This document shows, in pieces, positions 1 through 8,272 of a stretch of 35,825 bases of DNA. The stretch spans positions 1 to 35,825 of the forward strand of contig CAMNHF010000014.1 in assembly GCA_946538975.1 (NCBI GenBank), read 5' to 3'. Each line of letters opens with the position of its first letter. Positions within the stretch are counted from its first letter, which is position 1. The DNA is from an uncultured Clostridia bacterium (GTDB lineage: Bacteria; Bacillota; Clostridia; Christensenellales; Aristaeellaceae). Below the pieces are notes generated by a model. That model was not told the origin of the DNA and did not search any database. It saw only the letters and a list, made by a program, of their open reading frames with translations. The position numbers were made by a program, and so were the translations under genes.

Positions 1-8
1 ATCACATC

Positions 9-54
9 CCTTGGCCCTCCCTTTGGGAGAGCTGGCGCACAGCGCCTGAGAGGG
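9..54. repeat. Palindromic intergenic repeat-like element (CCTTGGCCCTCCCTTTGGGAGAGCTGGC...GCCTGAGAGGG)
   Basis: Inverted CTCCC/GGGAG core flanked by CCTTGGC and TGAGAGGG. It resembles intergenic palindromic repeats I recall from Clostridia genomes. Only one copy was seen here. Confidence 0.4.
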
Positions 55-151
55 CACGCCGGAATCATGCATACCGAGTATCTCCCCGTCCTCACCGCTG
101 AGCAGCAACGGAACAGAGGCAGGAGCGCTGATTTCAATCAATTGCGCGCTG

Positions 152-180
152 TTGACAATCCGATTTCTGTCATATATACT
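152..180 (+). promoter_or_regulatory. Sigma-A promoter upstream of the ABC exporter operon
   Basis: TTGACA (152-157), 17-nt spacer, TATACT (175-180). Confidence 0.75.
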
Positions 181-259
181 GCTCTATATGCTGTTCAATG
201 GAACAGAGAGGAGCGCGGGCAGCCGGCCGTGTTCCTGCGTGAAGTGAGAGGGCGATACG

Positions 260-2026
260 ATGATCAAAAAACTGGCGGCCTACATCGGTCAGTACAGACG
301 GGCGGCGATCCTCACGCCAATCTGCATGATCGGCGAGGTGTTCATGGAAATGCTGATCCCCTACATCATGGCCTCCCTGATCGACGAGGGCGTGAGCAAG
401 GGGAATCTGGGCATGGTGGCGCTGTACGGCGGGCTGATGCTGGCGTGCGCCTTTGTGTCCCTTGGTTTCGGCGTGGGCGGCGGCAAGTTCGGCGCGGAGG
501 CCTCGGCGGGCTTCGCGGCCAACCTGCGCAGCGGGATGTACCGCAGCGTGCAGCGCTTCTCCTTCTCCAATATCGACAAGTTCTCCACGGCGGGCCTGGT
601 CACCCGCATGACCACGGACGTGACGAATGTGCAGAACGCCTTCCAGATGATCCTGCGCATCGCGGTCCGCGCGCCGCTGACGCTGATCACGGCGATGGTG
701 ATGTGCTTCCTGAAGAGCGCAGAGCTGTCCTCCGTCTTCCTGATCGCGGTGGCCGTGCTGTCCGTGTGCCTGGGGCTGATCGTGCGCGTGGCGATGAAGC
801 GCTTCTCCGAGGTGTTCACCCGCTACGACGCGGTGAATGCCTCCGTGCAGGAGAACGTCTCCGCGATCCGCGTGGTGAAGGCCTTCGTCCGCGAGGATTA
901 TGAGAACGAGAAGTTCTCGAAGGCGGCGAAGGCGCTCTACAGCCTCTTCGTCCGGGCGGAGAAGGTGGTCACCCTCAACAGCCCCGTGATGATGACGACG
1001 ATCTATGTGACCATCATCATGCTGTCCTGGCTGGGCGCGCAGGCGATCGTGACCGACGGCACCCTCACGACGGGCGACCTGACCAGCCTGTTCAGCTACG
1101 TCATGAGCGTGCTGATGTCGCTGATGATGCTGTCGATGATCTTCGTGATGCTCACCCTGTCGGCGGCCGGCGCGCGCCGCATTGTGGAGGTGCTGGACGA
1201 GGTGCCCGGCATCCAGAACCCCGCGGAGCCGGTGACTGAGGTGAAGGACGGTGCGGTGGACTTCAACCATGTGACCTTCGCCTACAAGCAGGGCTCCGGC
1301 GAGGCGACCCTGCGGGACATCGACATCCACATCCGCTCCGGCGAGACGATTGGCATCATCGGCGGCACCGGCTCCGGCAAGTCGTCGCTGGTCAGCCTGA
1401 TCTCCCGGCTGTACGACGTGACGGAGGGCAGCGTGTGCGTCGGCGGGCGAGACGTGCGGGACTACGACCTGACCGTCCTGCGCGACAACGTCTCCGTCGT
1501 GCTGCAGAAGAACCTGCTCTTCTCCGGCAGCATCCTGGAGAACCTGCGCTGGGGCAAGCCGGACGCGACGCTGGAGGAATGCCGGGCGGCCTGTGCGGCG
1601 GCCTGCGCGGACGAGTTCATCGACCGCATGCCGGACGGCTACGAGACCCGCATCGAGCAGGGCGGCAACAACGTCTCCGGCGGGCAGAAGCAGCGCCTGT
1701 GCATTGCCCGGGCCCTGCTGAAATCGCCCAAGGTGCTCATCCTGGACGACTCCACCTCCGCCGTGGACACCGCCACCGACGCGAAGATCCGCAAGGCCTT
1801 CCGCGAGGTGATCCCCGGCACGACCAAGCTGATCATCGCCCAGCGCATCACCTCCGTGCAGGACGCGGACCGCATCCTCGTGCTGGACAACGGCATGGTG
1901 AACGGCTTCGGCACGCATGAGGAGCTGCTGCGGACGAACACGATCTATCAGGAAATCTACGAGACGCAGACCAAGGGCGGCGGCGACTTCGACCGTCCCG
2001 AGCAGATGGGAGGTGACCAGGTATGA
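260..2026 (+). CDS. ABC exporter, TMD-NBD fusion, subunit with degenerate site (heterodimeric multidrug-type)
   Basis: N-terminal TM region; Walker A GGTGSGKSS; signature NVSGGQKQR; Walker B LILDDSTSAVD. Confidence 0.93.
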   Translation: MIKKLAAYIGQYRRAAILTPICMIGEVFMEMLIPYIMASLIDEGVSKGNLGMVALYGGLMLACAFVSLGFGVGGGKFGAEASAGFAANLRSGMYRSVQRFSFSNIDKFSTAGLVTRMTTDVTNVQNAFQMILRIAVRAPLTLITAMVMCFLKSAELSSVFLIAVAVLSVCLGLIVRVAMKRFSEVFTRYDAVNASVQENVSAIRVVKAFVREDYENEKFSKAAKALYSLFVRAEKVVTLNSPVMMTTIYVTIIMLSWLGAQAIVTDGTLTTGDLTSLFSYVMSVLMSLMMLSMIFVMLTLSAAGARRIVEVLDEVPGIQNPAEPVTEVKDGAVDFNHVTFAYKQGSGEATLRDIDIHIRSGETIGIIGGTGSGKSSLVSLISRLYDVTEGSVCVGGRDVRDYDLTVLRDNVSVVLQKNLLFSGSILENLRWGKPDATLEECRAACAAACADEFIDRMPDGYETRIEQGGNNVSGGQKQRLCIARALLKSPKVLILDDSTSAVDTATDAKIRKAFREVIPGTTKLIIAQRITSVQDADRILVLDNGMVNGFGTHEELLRTNTIYQEIYETQTKGGGDFDRPEQMGGDQV

Positions 2027-3969
2027 GCGGAGGGCCGCGCGGAAGGGGCTTTGTGCCCAGGCAGTCCATGAAGGGCCAGGGCAAGGTGCTCAGGCGGGTG
2101 CTGCAGACCGTGCTGAAGCACTACCTGCTGCAGGTGCTGCTGGTGGTGCTGTGCATTCTGGCCGCCACCTGGTGCACCCTGCAGGGGACGGTTTTCACCA
2201 AGACGCTGCTGGACGACTATATCGTCCCGATGCTGAACCATGTGCAGGGCGTGGAGAAGGAAGGCGTCGTGCCGATGGATCCGGCGGTCGGCTTCCCAAA
2301 GCTGGCCGGGGCCCTGGGCCGGCTGGGCATCATCCTGGCCTTCGGCGTGCTGTGCGCCTGGCTGTACAACCGGATCATGATCAATGTGTCGCAGGGCACC
2401 ATGCTGCGGCTGCGCACCGAGCTGTTCGAGCGGATGGAGAAGCTGCCCATCGCCTACTTCGACACCCATGCCCACGGCGACATCATGTCCGTCTACACCA
2501 ACGACGTGGACACCCTGCGCCAGCTGATCGGCCAGAGCCTGCCCACGCTGGTGGACTCGCTGGCCACCGTGGTGCTGACCTTTATCAGCATGGTGACGAC
2601 CTCCTGGCATCTGACGATCATCTCCATCGTGCTGATTTTCGTGACGATGGTGGTGTCCATGCGGCTGGCCGGGCGCGCGGGCAAGGGCTTCGTGCGCCAG
2701 CAGAAGACCCTGGGCGAGCTGAACGGCTACATCGAGGAGATGACCAGCGGCCAGAAGGTCGTGAAGGTGTTCAACCATGAGCAGGCGTCCATCGACGGCT
2801 TCACCCAGCTCAACGAGGAGCTGCGCGACGCGGCCACCGTGGCCAACGGCACGGCCAACATCATGGGCCCGGTCAACAACAACCTCGGCCACATCAGCTA
2901 CGTGATCTGCGCGGTGCTGGGCTCGGCGGCGTCCATCGCGGGCATCATTCCGCTGAGCCTGGGCAGCCTGGTCACCTTCCTGACGCTGAACCGCAACTTC
3001 TCCCGCCCGATCAGCCAGTTCAGCCAGCAGATGAATTCCATCGTGATGGCCATGGCCGGCGCGCAGCGCGTGTTCGCGATGATGGACGAGCAGCCGGAGA
3101 CCGACGACGGCTATGTGGAGCTGGTCAACGCGCGCATCGCGGAGGACGGCACGATCACGGAGACCGCGGAGCGCACCGGCGTGTGGGCCTGGAAGCATCC
3201 GCATCAGGCGGACGGCACGGTCAGCTACCGGCGGCTGCAGGGCGGCGTGACCATGGACGACGTGGACTTCGGCTATGTGCCGGAGAAGATCGTCCTGCAC
3301 AACATCACCCTCTATGCCAACCCGGGGCAGAAGATCGCCTTCGTCGGCGGCACCGGCGCAGGCAAGACCACGATCACCAACCTGATCAACCGCTTCTACG
3401 ACATCCAGGACGGCAAGATCCGCTACGACGACATCAACGTCAACAAGATCCGCAAGGCCGACCTGCGGCGCTCCCTGGGCATGGTGCTGCAGGACACCCA
3501 CCTGTTCACCGGCACCGTGATGGAGAACATCCGCTACGGCCGGCTGGACGCCACGGATGAGGAGTGCATGGAGGCGGCCCGCCTGGCCAACGCGGACGGC
3601 TTCATCCGCCGCCTGCCGGAGGGCTACAACACCTTCCTGCGCGGCGACGGCGCGAACCTCTCCCAGGGCCAGCGGCAGCTGCTGGCCATCGCCCGGGCCG
3701 CGGTAGCGGATCCGCCCTGCCTGATCCTCGACGAGGCGACCTCCTCCATCGACACCCGCACCGAGGCGCTGGTGCAGCGCGGCATGGACGCCCTGATGAA
3801 GGGCCGCACCACCTTCGTGATCGCCCACCGCCTCTCCACCGTGCGCGATGCGGACTGCATCATGGTGCTGGAGCAGGGCCGCATCATCGAGCGCGGCACC
3901 CACGACGAGCTGATCGCGCAGAAGGGCAAGTATTATCAGCTCTACACCGGCAACGCCATTCAGCAGTGA
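2023..3969 (+). CDS. ABC exporter, TMD-NBD fusion, partner subunit
   Basis: Overlaps the upstream gene by ATGA (2023-2026). Walker A GGTGAGKTT; signature LSQGQRQ; Walker B LILDEATSSID. Confidence 0.93.
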   Translation: MSGGPRGRGFVPRQSMKGQGKVLRRVLQTVLKHYLLQVLLVVLCILAATWCTLQGTVFTKTLLDDYIVPMLNHVQGVEKEGVVPMDPAVGFPKLAGALGRLGIILAFGVLCAWLYNRIMINVSQGTMLRLRTELFERMEKLPIAYFDTHAHGDIMSVYTNDVDTLRQLIGQSLPTLVDSLATVVLTFISMVTTSWHLTIISIVLIFVTMVVSMRLAGRAGKGFVRQQKTLGELNGYIEEMTSGQKVVKVFNHEQASIDGFTQLNEELRDAATVANGTANIMGPVNNNLGHISYVICAVLGSAASIAGIIPLSLGSLVTFLTLNRNFSRPISQFSQQMNSIVMAMAGAQRVFAMMDEQPETDDGYVELVNARIAEDGTITETAERTGVWAWKHPHQADGTVSYRRLQGGVTMDDVDFGYVPEKIVLHNITLYANPGQKIAFVGGTGAGKTTITNLINRFYDIQDGKIRYDDINVNKIRKADLRRSLGMVLQDTHLFTGTVMENIRYGRLDATDEECMEAARLANADGFIRRLPEGYNTFLRGDGANLSQGQRQLLAIARAAVADPPCLILDEATSSIDTRTEALVQRGMDALMKGRTTFVIAHRLSTVRDADCIMVLEQGRIIERGTHDELIAQKGKYYQLYTGNAIQQ

Positions 3970-3976
3970 CCCACAG

Positions 3977-4003
3977 GCCGGGGACGCACATCCCCGGCTT
4001 TTT
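3977..4003 (+). terminator. Intrinsic terminator of the ABC exporter operon
   Basis: GCCGGGGA/TCCCCGGC 8-bp stem followed by TTTTT. Confidence 0.85.
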
Positions 4004-4182
4004 GCGTGCGGGGGCGGTTCTGCCCGCAGGCAGGATCCACGACGCGCATGCCGCCAACAACGAAGCTCCCGTCCGTATCGCACGTCTGTCTGTCCGCCCT
4101 GCGGCCCGCTGCCCGTTCCTGCCGCTTTGCCGGGAGGACTGGCCCTGTTTTGTACTGGCTTTGTATTTTGTGGGATTTCCCA

Positions 4183-4211
4183 TTGACACAGTGGGAGTTG
4201 CATGCTATGAT
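4183..4211 (+). promoter_or_regulatory. Extended -10 sigma-A promoter of the metNIQ-type leader
   Basis: TTGACA (4183-4188), 17-nt spacer, TGC-TATGAT (4206-4211). Confidence 0.85.
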
Positions 4212-4242
4212 ACGACTGAAATTCAGGAAAGGAGCGGGATGC

Positions 4243-4329
4243 ATGATGCGCGAATACCGGAGCATGACCTGTCGCATGGCGTGTTGCTGTCGTTGTACCG
4301 CATCGGCCATGCTCGTTCCTGTTGCCTGA
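4243..4329 (+). CDS. Putative leader peptide MMREYRSMTCRMACCCRCTASAMLVPVA
   Basis: SD AGGAAAGGAG (4225-4234) lies 8 nt before ATGATG at 4243. There are five Cys codons (TGT TGC TGT CGT TGT cluster at 4282-4296, plus TGT at 4270) and five Met codons. It sits between a promoter and a terminator preceding metN. Confidence 0.65.
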   Translation: MMREYRSMTCRMACCCRCTASAMLVPVA

Positions 4330-4430
4330 ATTTCCCCCCAGAGCCGGCAGGCGCCGGAGGGGTTCAACGGAAGCAAACGGGCGGGCGCAGTGTACCCCGC
4401 ATTTTTGTTTCCGTGGAGACTGTGCATGCA

Positions 4431-4466
4431 GCCATGGGAAGCATTGATGCGGCCCATGGCTTTTTT
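4431..4466 (+). terminator. Leader terminator (candidate attenuator) before metN
   Basis: GCCATGGG (4431-4438)/CCCATGGC (4453-4460) perfect 8-bp stem, then TTTTTT (4461-4466). It ends 17 nt before the metN ATG. Confidence 0.8.
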
Positions 4467-4483
4467 CACGGAAAGGGATACCG

Positions 4484-5512
4484 ATGATTCAGATTGAACA
4501 TGTCAGCAAGACCTTCGCCGGCGGCAGCGGCGACGTGCACGCCCTACGGGATGTGAGCATCCGCGTGGAGAAGGGCGAGATCTACGGGATCGTGGGCTTC
4601 TCCGGGGCGGGGAAATCGACGCTGCTGCGGCTGGTGAACGGCCTGGAGCGCCCGGACGAGGGCAGTGTCACCGTGAACGGGCAGAAGCTGGCCGCGCTGA
4701 ACAAGGCGCAGCTGCGGCTGCTGCGGCGGAAGATCGGCATGGTCTTCCAGCAGTTCAACCTCCTGGAGGGCAAGACCGTCTTCGCCAATGTGGCGATTCC
4801 GCTGAAGCTGGCGGGCGTCAGCCGGGAGGAGACGGAGCGGCGCGTGGCCGAGGTGCTGCGCTTCGTGGAGCTGGAGGACAAGCGCACGGCCTACGTCAGC
4901 CAGCTCTCCGGCGGTCAGAAGCAGCGCGTGGGCATCGCGCGGGCCCTGGCCACCAACCCGGAGATCCTCCTGTGCGACGAGGCCACCAGCGCCCTGGACC
5001 CGCAGACCACCGAATCCATCCTCCGCCTCCTGCAGCGGGTGAACCGGGAGATGGGCGTCACGATCCTGCTGATCACCCACCAGATGCAGGTGATCCAGAT
5101 GATCTGCAGCAAGGTGGCGGTGATGGAGCAGGGCCGCGTGGTGGAGGAAGGCGCGGTGCTGGACGTCTTCGGCAGGCCGAAGGCGGAGGTCACCCGGCGG
5201 TTTGTCCGCACGGTGATCAACGACCGGATTCCCGAGAAGTTCGTCACCGTGGTGCGCAGCGAGACGCGCTACCAGCAGGTGGAGCTGCTCAAATTCATCG
5301 GCGACGCGGTGCAGGAGCCCCTCATCGCGCAGCTGTGCCGCACGCCGGGGCTGGAGGTCAACATCCTGGGCGCCAACATCCAGGAGATGCAGGGCAGTGT
5401 GATGTCCGTCTTCATCCTCCAGCTGATCGGCGAGGAGGCACTGGTGGCGGCGGCGGAGGAACGGATTGACGCGGCGGGTGCGCTGCGGGAAAGGCTGGTG
5501 ATGGACGAATGA
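4484..5512 (+). CDS. metN: MetN-type ABC transporter ATP-binding protein with C-terminal NIL domain
   Basis: Walker A GFSGAGKST; LSGGQKQRVGIARALA; LLCDEATSALDP; C-terminal ACT-like NIL region; SD GGAAAGGG. Confidence 0.93.
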   Translation: MIQIEHVSKTFAGGSGDVHALRDVSIRVEKGEIYGIVGFSGAGKSTLLRLVNGLERPDEGSVTVNGQKLAALNKAQLRLLRRKIGMVFQQFNLLEGKTVFANVAIPLKLAGVSREETERRVAEVLRFVELEDKRTAYVSQLSGGQKQRVGIARALATNPEILLCDEATSALDPQTTESILRLLQRVNREMGVTILLITHQMQVIQMICSKVAVMEQGRVVEEGAVLDVFGRPKAEVTRRFVRTVINDRIPEKFVTVVRSETRYQQVELLKFIGDAVQEPLIAQLCRTPGLEVNILGANIQEMQGSVMSVFILQLIGEEALVAAAEERIDAAGALRERLVMDE

Positions 5513-6228
5513 ATCCGGCAAGCGGAAATGCGCAGGCGGCTGCGTTCGACTTTCCGGTCTGGTTCAAGCAGACCTTCGACATCAAGTTTGAAAAGCTGCT
5601 GAGCTCCCTGGGCGACACGGTCTACATGCTGGGCTGGGGCCTCATCATCGGCGCGGTGATCGGCTTCATCCTGGCGCTGCTGCTGGTCTTCTGCCGCAAG
5701 GGCGGCCTGTGGCAGAACCGCGTGGTCTACGCGGTGGTGAATGTGTATGTGAACATTGTCCGCTCCATGCCCTTCATCATCACGCTGGTGTTCGTCTTCC
5801 CGCTGACACGGCTGATCGTGGGCAAGACCTACGGCTCCACCGCCATGCTGGTGCCGCTGGTGATCTTCATCAGCCCCTATCTGGCGCGGCTGATGGAGAA
5901 CTCGCTGCTGGAGGTCTCCCCGGGCATCATCGAGGCGGCCCAGGCCATGGGCGCGACCACCTGGCAGATCATTACCCGCTTCATGCTGCCGGAGGCCCTC
6001 TCCTCCATCGTGCTGGCCCTGACGACCGGCACCGTGGGCCTGCTGGGCGCCACCGCGATGGCGGGCTATGCGGGCGGCGGCGGCGTGGGCGACCTGGCCC
6101 TGACCTACGGCTACCAGCGGTACAACCTGCCCCTGCTGATTCTCACCATCGTGATCCTGGTGCTCTTCGTCCAGCTGCTGCAGCTGCTGGGCAACAAGAT
6201 CAGCGCCAGGCTGCGGGCCCACCGCTGA
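5509..6228 (+). CDS. metI: MetI-type ABC transporter permease
   Basis: ATGA overlap with metN. Multi-TM with the conserved EAAQAMGATTWQIITRFMLPEA loop and GYAGGGGVGDLAL motif. Confidence 0.93.
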   Translation: MNPASGNAQAAAFDFPVWFKQTFDIKFEKLLSSLGDTVYMLGWGLIIGAVIGFILALLLVFCRKGGLWQNRVVYAVVNVYVNIVRSMPFIITLVFVFPLTRLIVGKTYGSTAMLVPLVIFISPYLARLMENSLLEVSPGIIEAAQAMGATTWQIITRFMLPEALSSIVLALTTGTVGLLGATAMAGYAGGGGVGDLALTYGYQRYNLPLLILTIVILVLFVQLLQLLGNKISARLRAHR

Positions 6229-6333
6229 TATCATGGCCTTTCCCGTCTCTGTCCGGACAGGGACGGCAAGGATACACCCAATGTGAACCATTTTCCTGAC
6301 ACCTGTGCCCGACACAAGAAAGGAGAAAACCCC

Positions 6334-7164
6334 ATGAAGAAGCTTTTCGCCCTGCTGCTGGTCCTGGCGCTGGCCCTGTCCGCGCTGACCCTGGCCTCCG
6401 CCGAGGAGAAGACCGTCATCCGCTACTCCAAGTCCCAGGGGCCCTACTCCGAGCTGTTTGAGGACGGCATCATCCCGATCCTGGAAGCCCAGGGCTACAC
6501 CTTCGAGGTGGTCGAGGCCAGCGACCTGCTGGTGGCCGACAAGATGCTGGAAGACGGCGACGTGGACGTGAATGTGGAACAGCACACTGCCTACATCGAG
6601 ACCTTCTTCAACGCCAACAACAACGGCCATCTGGTGGGCATCAGCCCCATCCCGACCGTGCCGGCCGGCATCTTCTCCGCCCGCCACGCCTCCCTGGATG
6701 AGGTCGCCGACGGCATGACCATCGCCGTGGTCAACGACGCCTCCAACATGGCGCGCTGCCTGCTGATCCTGCAGAAGATCGGCTGGGTGAAGTTCGACGA
6801 GAATGTGGACATCACGGCCGTCACGCCCGACGACATCGTGGAGAACCCCTACAACCTGGAGATCATCCCGATGCTGAACGTGAACATCCCCACCAGCCTT
6901 GCCGACTACGACTTCGGCCTGATCACCGGCTCCATCGTGTGGAATGCCCGCGAGATCGTCGATCCGTCCTCTGCCCTGGCGCAGGAAGACGTGCTGCCGC
7001 ACCTGATCCTGCAGGTGACCGTGAAGGAGCAGGACGCGGAGACCGCCTGGGCGAAGGCCATCGTGGACGCCTACCACTCCGCCGAGTTCAAGGCCTACAT
7101 GGATGAGCACAACACCGGCATGTGGTACGTGCCCGAGGAGCTCTTCGCCGGCCTGGCGGAATAA
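6334..7164 (+). CDS. metQ: MetQ/NlpA-family substrate-binding protein with a type I signal peptide (no lipobox Cys)
   Basis: MKKLFALLLVLALALSALTLASAEE signal peptide; AVVNDASNMARCLLIL matches the NlpA NDx(S/T)NxxR motif; SD AAAGGAG. ORF-track start 6283 is upstream of the likely ATG at 6334. Confidence 0.88.
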   Translation: MKKLFALLLVLALALSALTLASAEEKTVIRYSKSQGPYSELFEDGIIPILEAQGYTFEVVEASDLLVADKMLEDGDVDVNVEQHTAYIETFFNANNNGHLVGISPIPTVPAGIFSARHASLDEVADGMTIAVVNDASNMARCLLILQKIGWVKFDENVDITAVTPDDIVENPYNLEIIPMLNVNIPTSLADYDFGLITGSIVWNAREIVDPSSALAQEDVLPHLILQVTVKEQDAETAWAKAIVDAYHSAEFKAYMDEHNTGMWYVPEELFAGLAE

Positions 7165-7183
7165 GAAACGCACAGCCCGAGGG

Positions 7184-7214
7184 CTGCCGCTGTCAAAGGC
7201 GGCAGTCCTTCTTT
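7184..7214 (+). terminator. Terminator downstream of metQ
   Basis: CTGCCGC/GCGGCAG stem followed by TCCTTCTTT. Confidence 0.6.
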
Positions 7215-7444
7215 GGTTCTTTCAGGAAAGTCAGGGAAAGGGATTGAAAGGAACCTGGCGAGCGTGAAGAAAAAACGGTGATCCCGGTACCCAGAAGCGA
7301 GGCGTTTGGCAGCCATCCTGGTCCATCCGGCTTCCTTTTCGCACCCGCGGCTCATCGATTTGACTGCAGGAATTTTACATAGTTGGTCGAAGTATTCCTT
7401 GGGCGTTGGCTCGACAAATCGGGATTTGTGGAGGAGGGGGCGCA

Positions 7445-7909
7445 ATGAAGAAAGCCGGTGCGTTACTGATCTCAATTCTGATTCTGATTGTGCTGTTTCA
7501 TTCGGTGATTTATGTTGTCAACAATTTCATTGCGATGGGTATGGAAAGACAGCTCCGCAATTGCCAGCTTCCGCCGGAGAGCAAGATGATTGAATCAGCT
7601 TCGGTAGCAGGGAAAGTACTGGGTGGCGGCAATGGGATGCAATGGTATGGCATCCTGCTGATCAGGAGCGATATGAGCGAGGAGGAGCTGCTGCAATGGT
7701 ACAAAAGCCATATGAATCCTGCAGAGAACGAAGAAATCTATGTGATCCGACAGGAAGGGCCTGAAATGTTCGAATATGGCGAATGGCGTTTTCATTCTTA
7801 CCCCGATGATGGCCCGTGTTATCAGATCCAGTTGTTCAGGAACCTTGCTGTTGGAACAGAGTCATCAATCTGGGAGAGCTTATTAAATCACGATTTGAGA
7901 GGTCATTGA
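7445..7909 (+). CDS. Small membrane-anchored protein of unknown function
   Basis: ATG at 7445 after GGAGGAGG; one N-terminal TM segment followed by a soluble domain. Confidence 0.7.
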   Translation: MKKAGALLISILILIVLFHSVIYVVNNFIAMGMERQLRNCQLPPESKMIESASVAGKVLGGGNGMQWYGILLIRSDMSEEELLQWYKSHMNPAENEEIYVIRQEGPEMFEYGEWRFHSYPDDGPCYQIQLFRNLAVGTESSIWESLLNHDLRGH

Positions 7910-8272
7910 TAACTTCCGGTTTGTCAGGCAAATCATGATCGGAAAGCCCGGAAGCTCATTTCCGGCCATTGCGTTTCCGGCGCATATCCTTCCGGGAGCA
8001 AGCGCATTCCGCAAAGCTCCTTCACGCGCCTTGTGTCAAAAGTCGGGATGGAAAAGGGCCACGATCTATGGTATGCTTTCGGTGATTGGCCGGCGAAGCA
8101 GCAGCACGGGCCCGGAGGTGAGCCGATGGAAACCGGCATGGAAGAGCGCTGCGGCCTGCCCCTGCCCTGCCGGGAGTTCATCTGCGATCAACCCGCAGTG
8201 CCTGGGCAGCCGCTGCCCTGATCATCCGGCATCCGAATGGACAAAAAGACAAGAGAACGGGAGGATACAACC

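Noticed and set aside
170-1918. 582-aa minus-strand ORF antisense to the ABC exporter
   Set aside because: Shadow ORF from GC-rich codon usage: His/Arg/Ala-rich low-complexity translation, opposite a clear ABC transporter gene.
1957-4203. 748-aa minus-strand ORF
   Set aside because: Antisense shadow of the second ABC subunit; no recognisable domain and biased composition.
4212-4483. S-box (SAM) riboswitch or T-box upstream of metN
   Set aside because: No S-box core or T-box AGGGTGGNACCGCG-like sequence could be recognised; the layout fits a leader-peptide attenuator better. Not excluded without an Infernal search.
5269-7173. 634-aa minus-strand ORF over metIQ
   Set aside because: Antisense shadow of metN/metI/metQ, which have clear family motifs.
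7095-7475. 126-aa minus-strand ORF (FVEPTPKEYFDQLCKIPAVKSMSRGCEKEAGW...)
   Set aside because: Overlaps the metQ 3' end, has no SD, and its region contains the metQ terminator. It might be a shared intergenic repeat, but no second copy is in the window.
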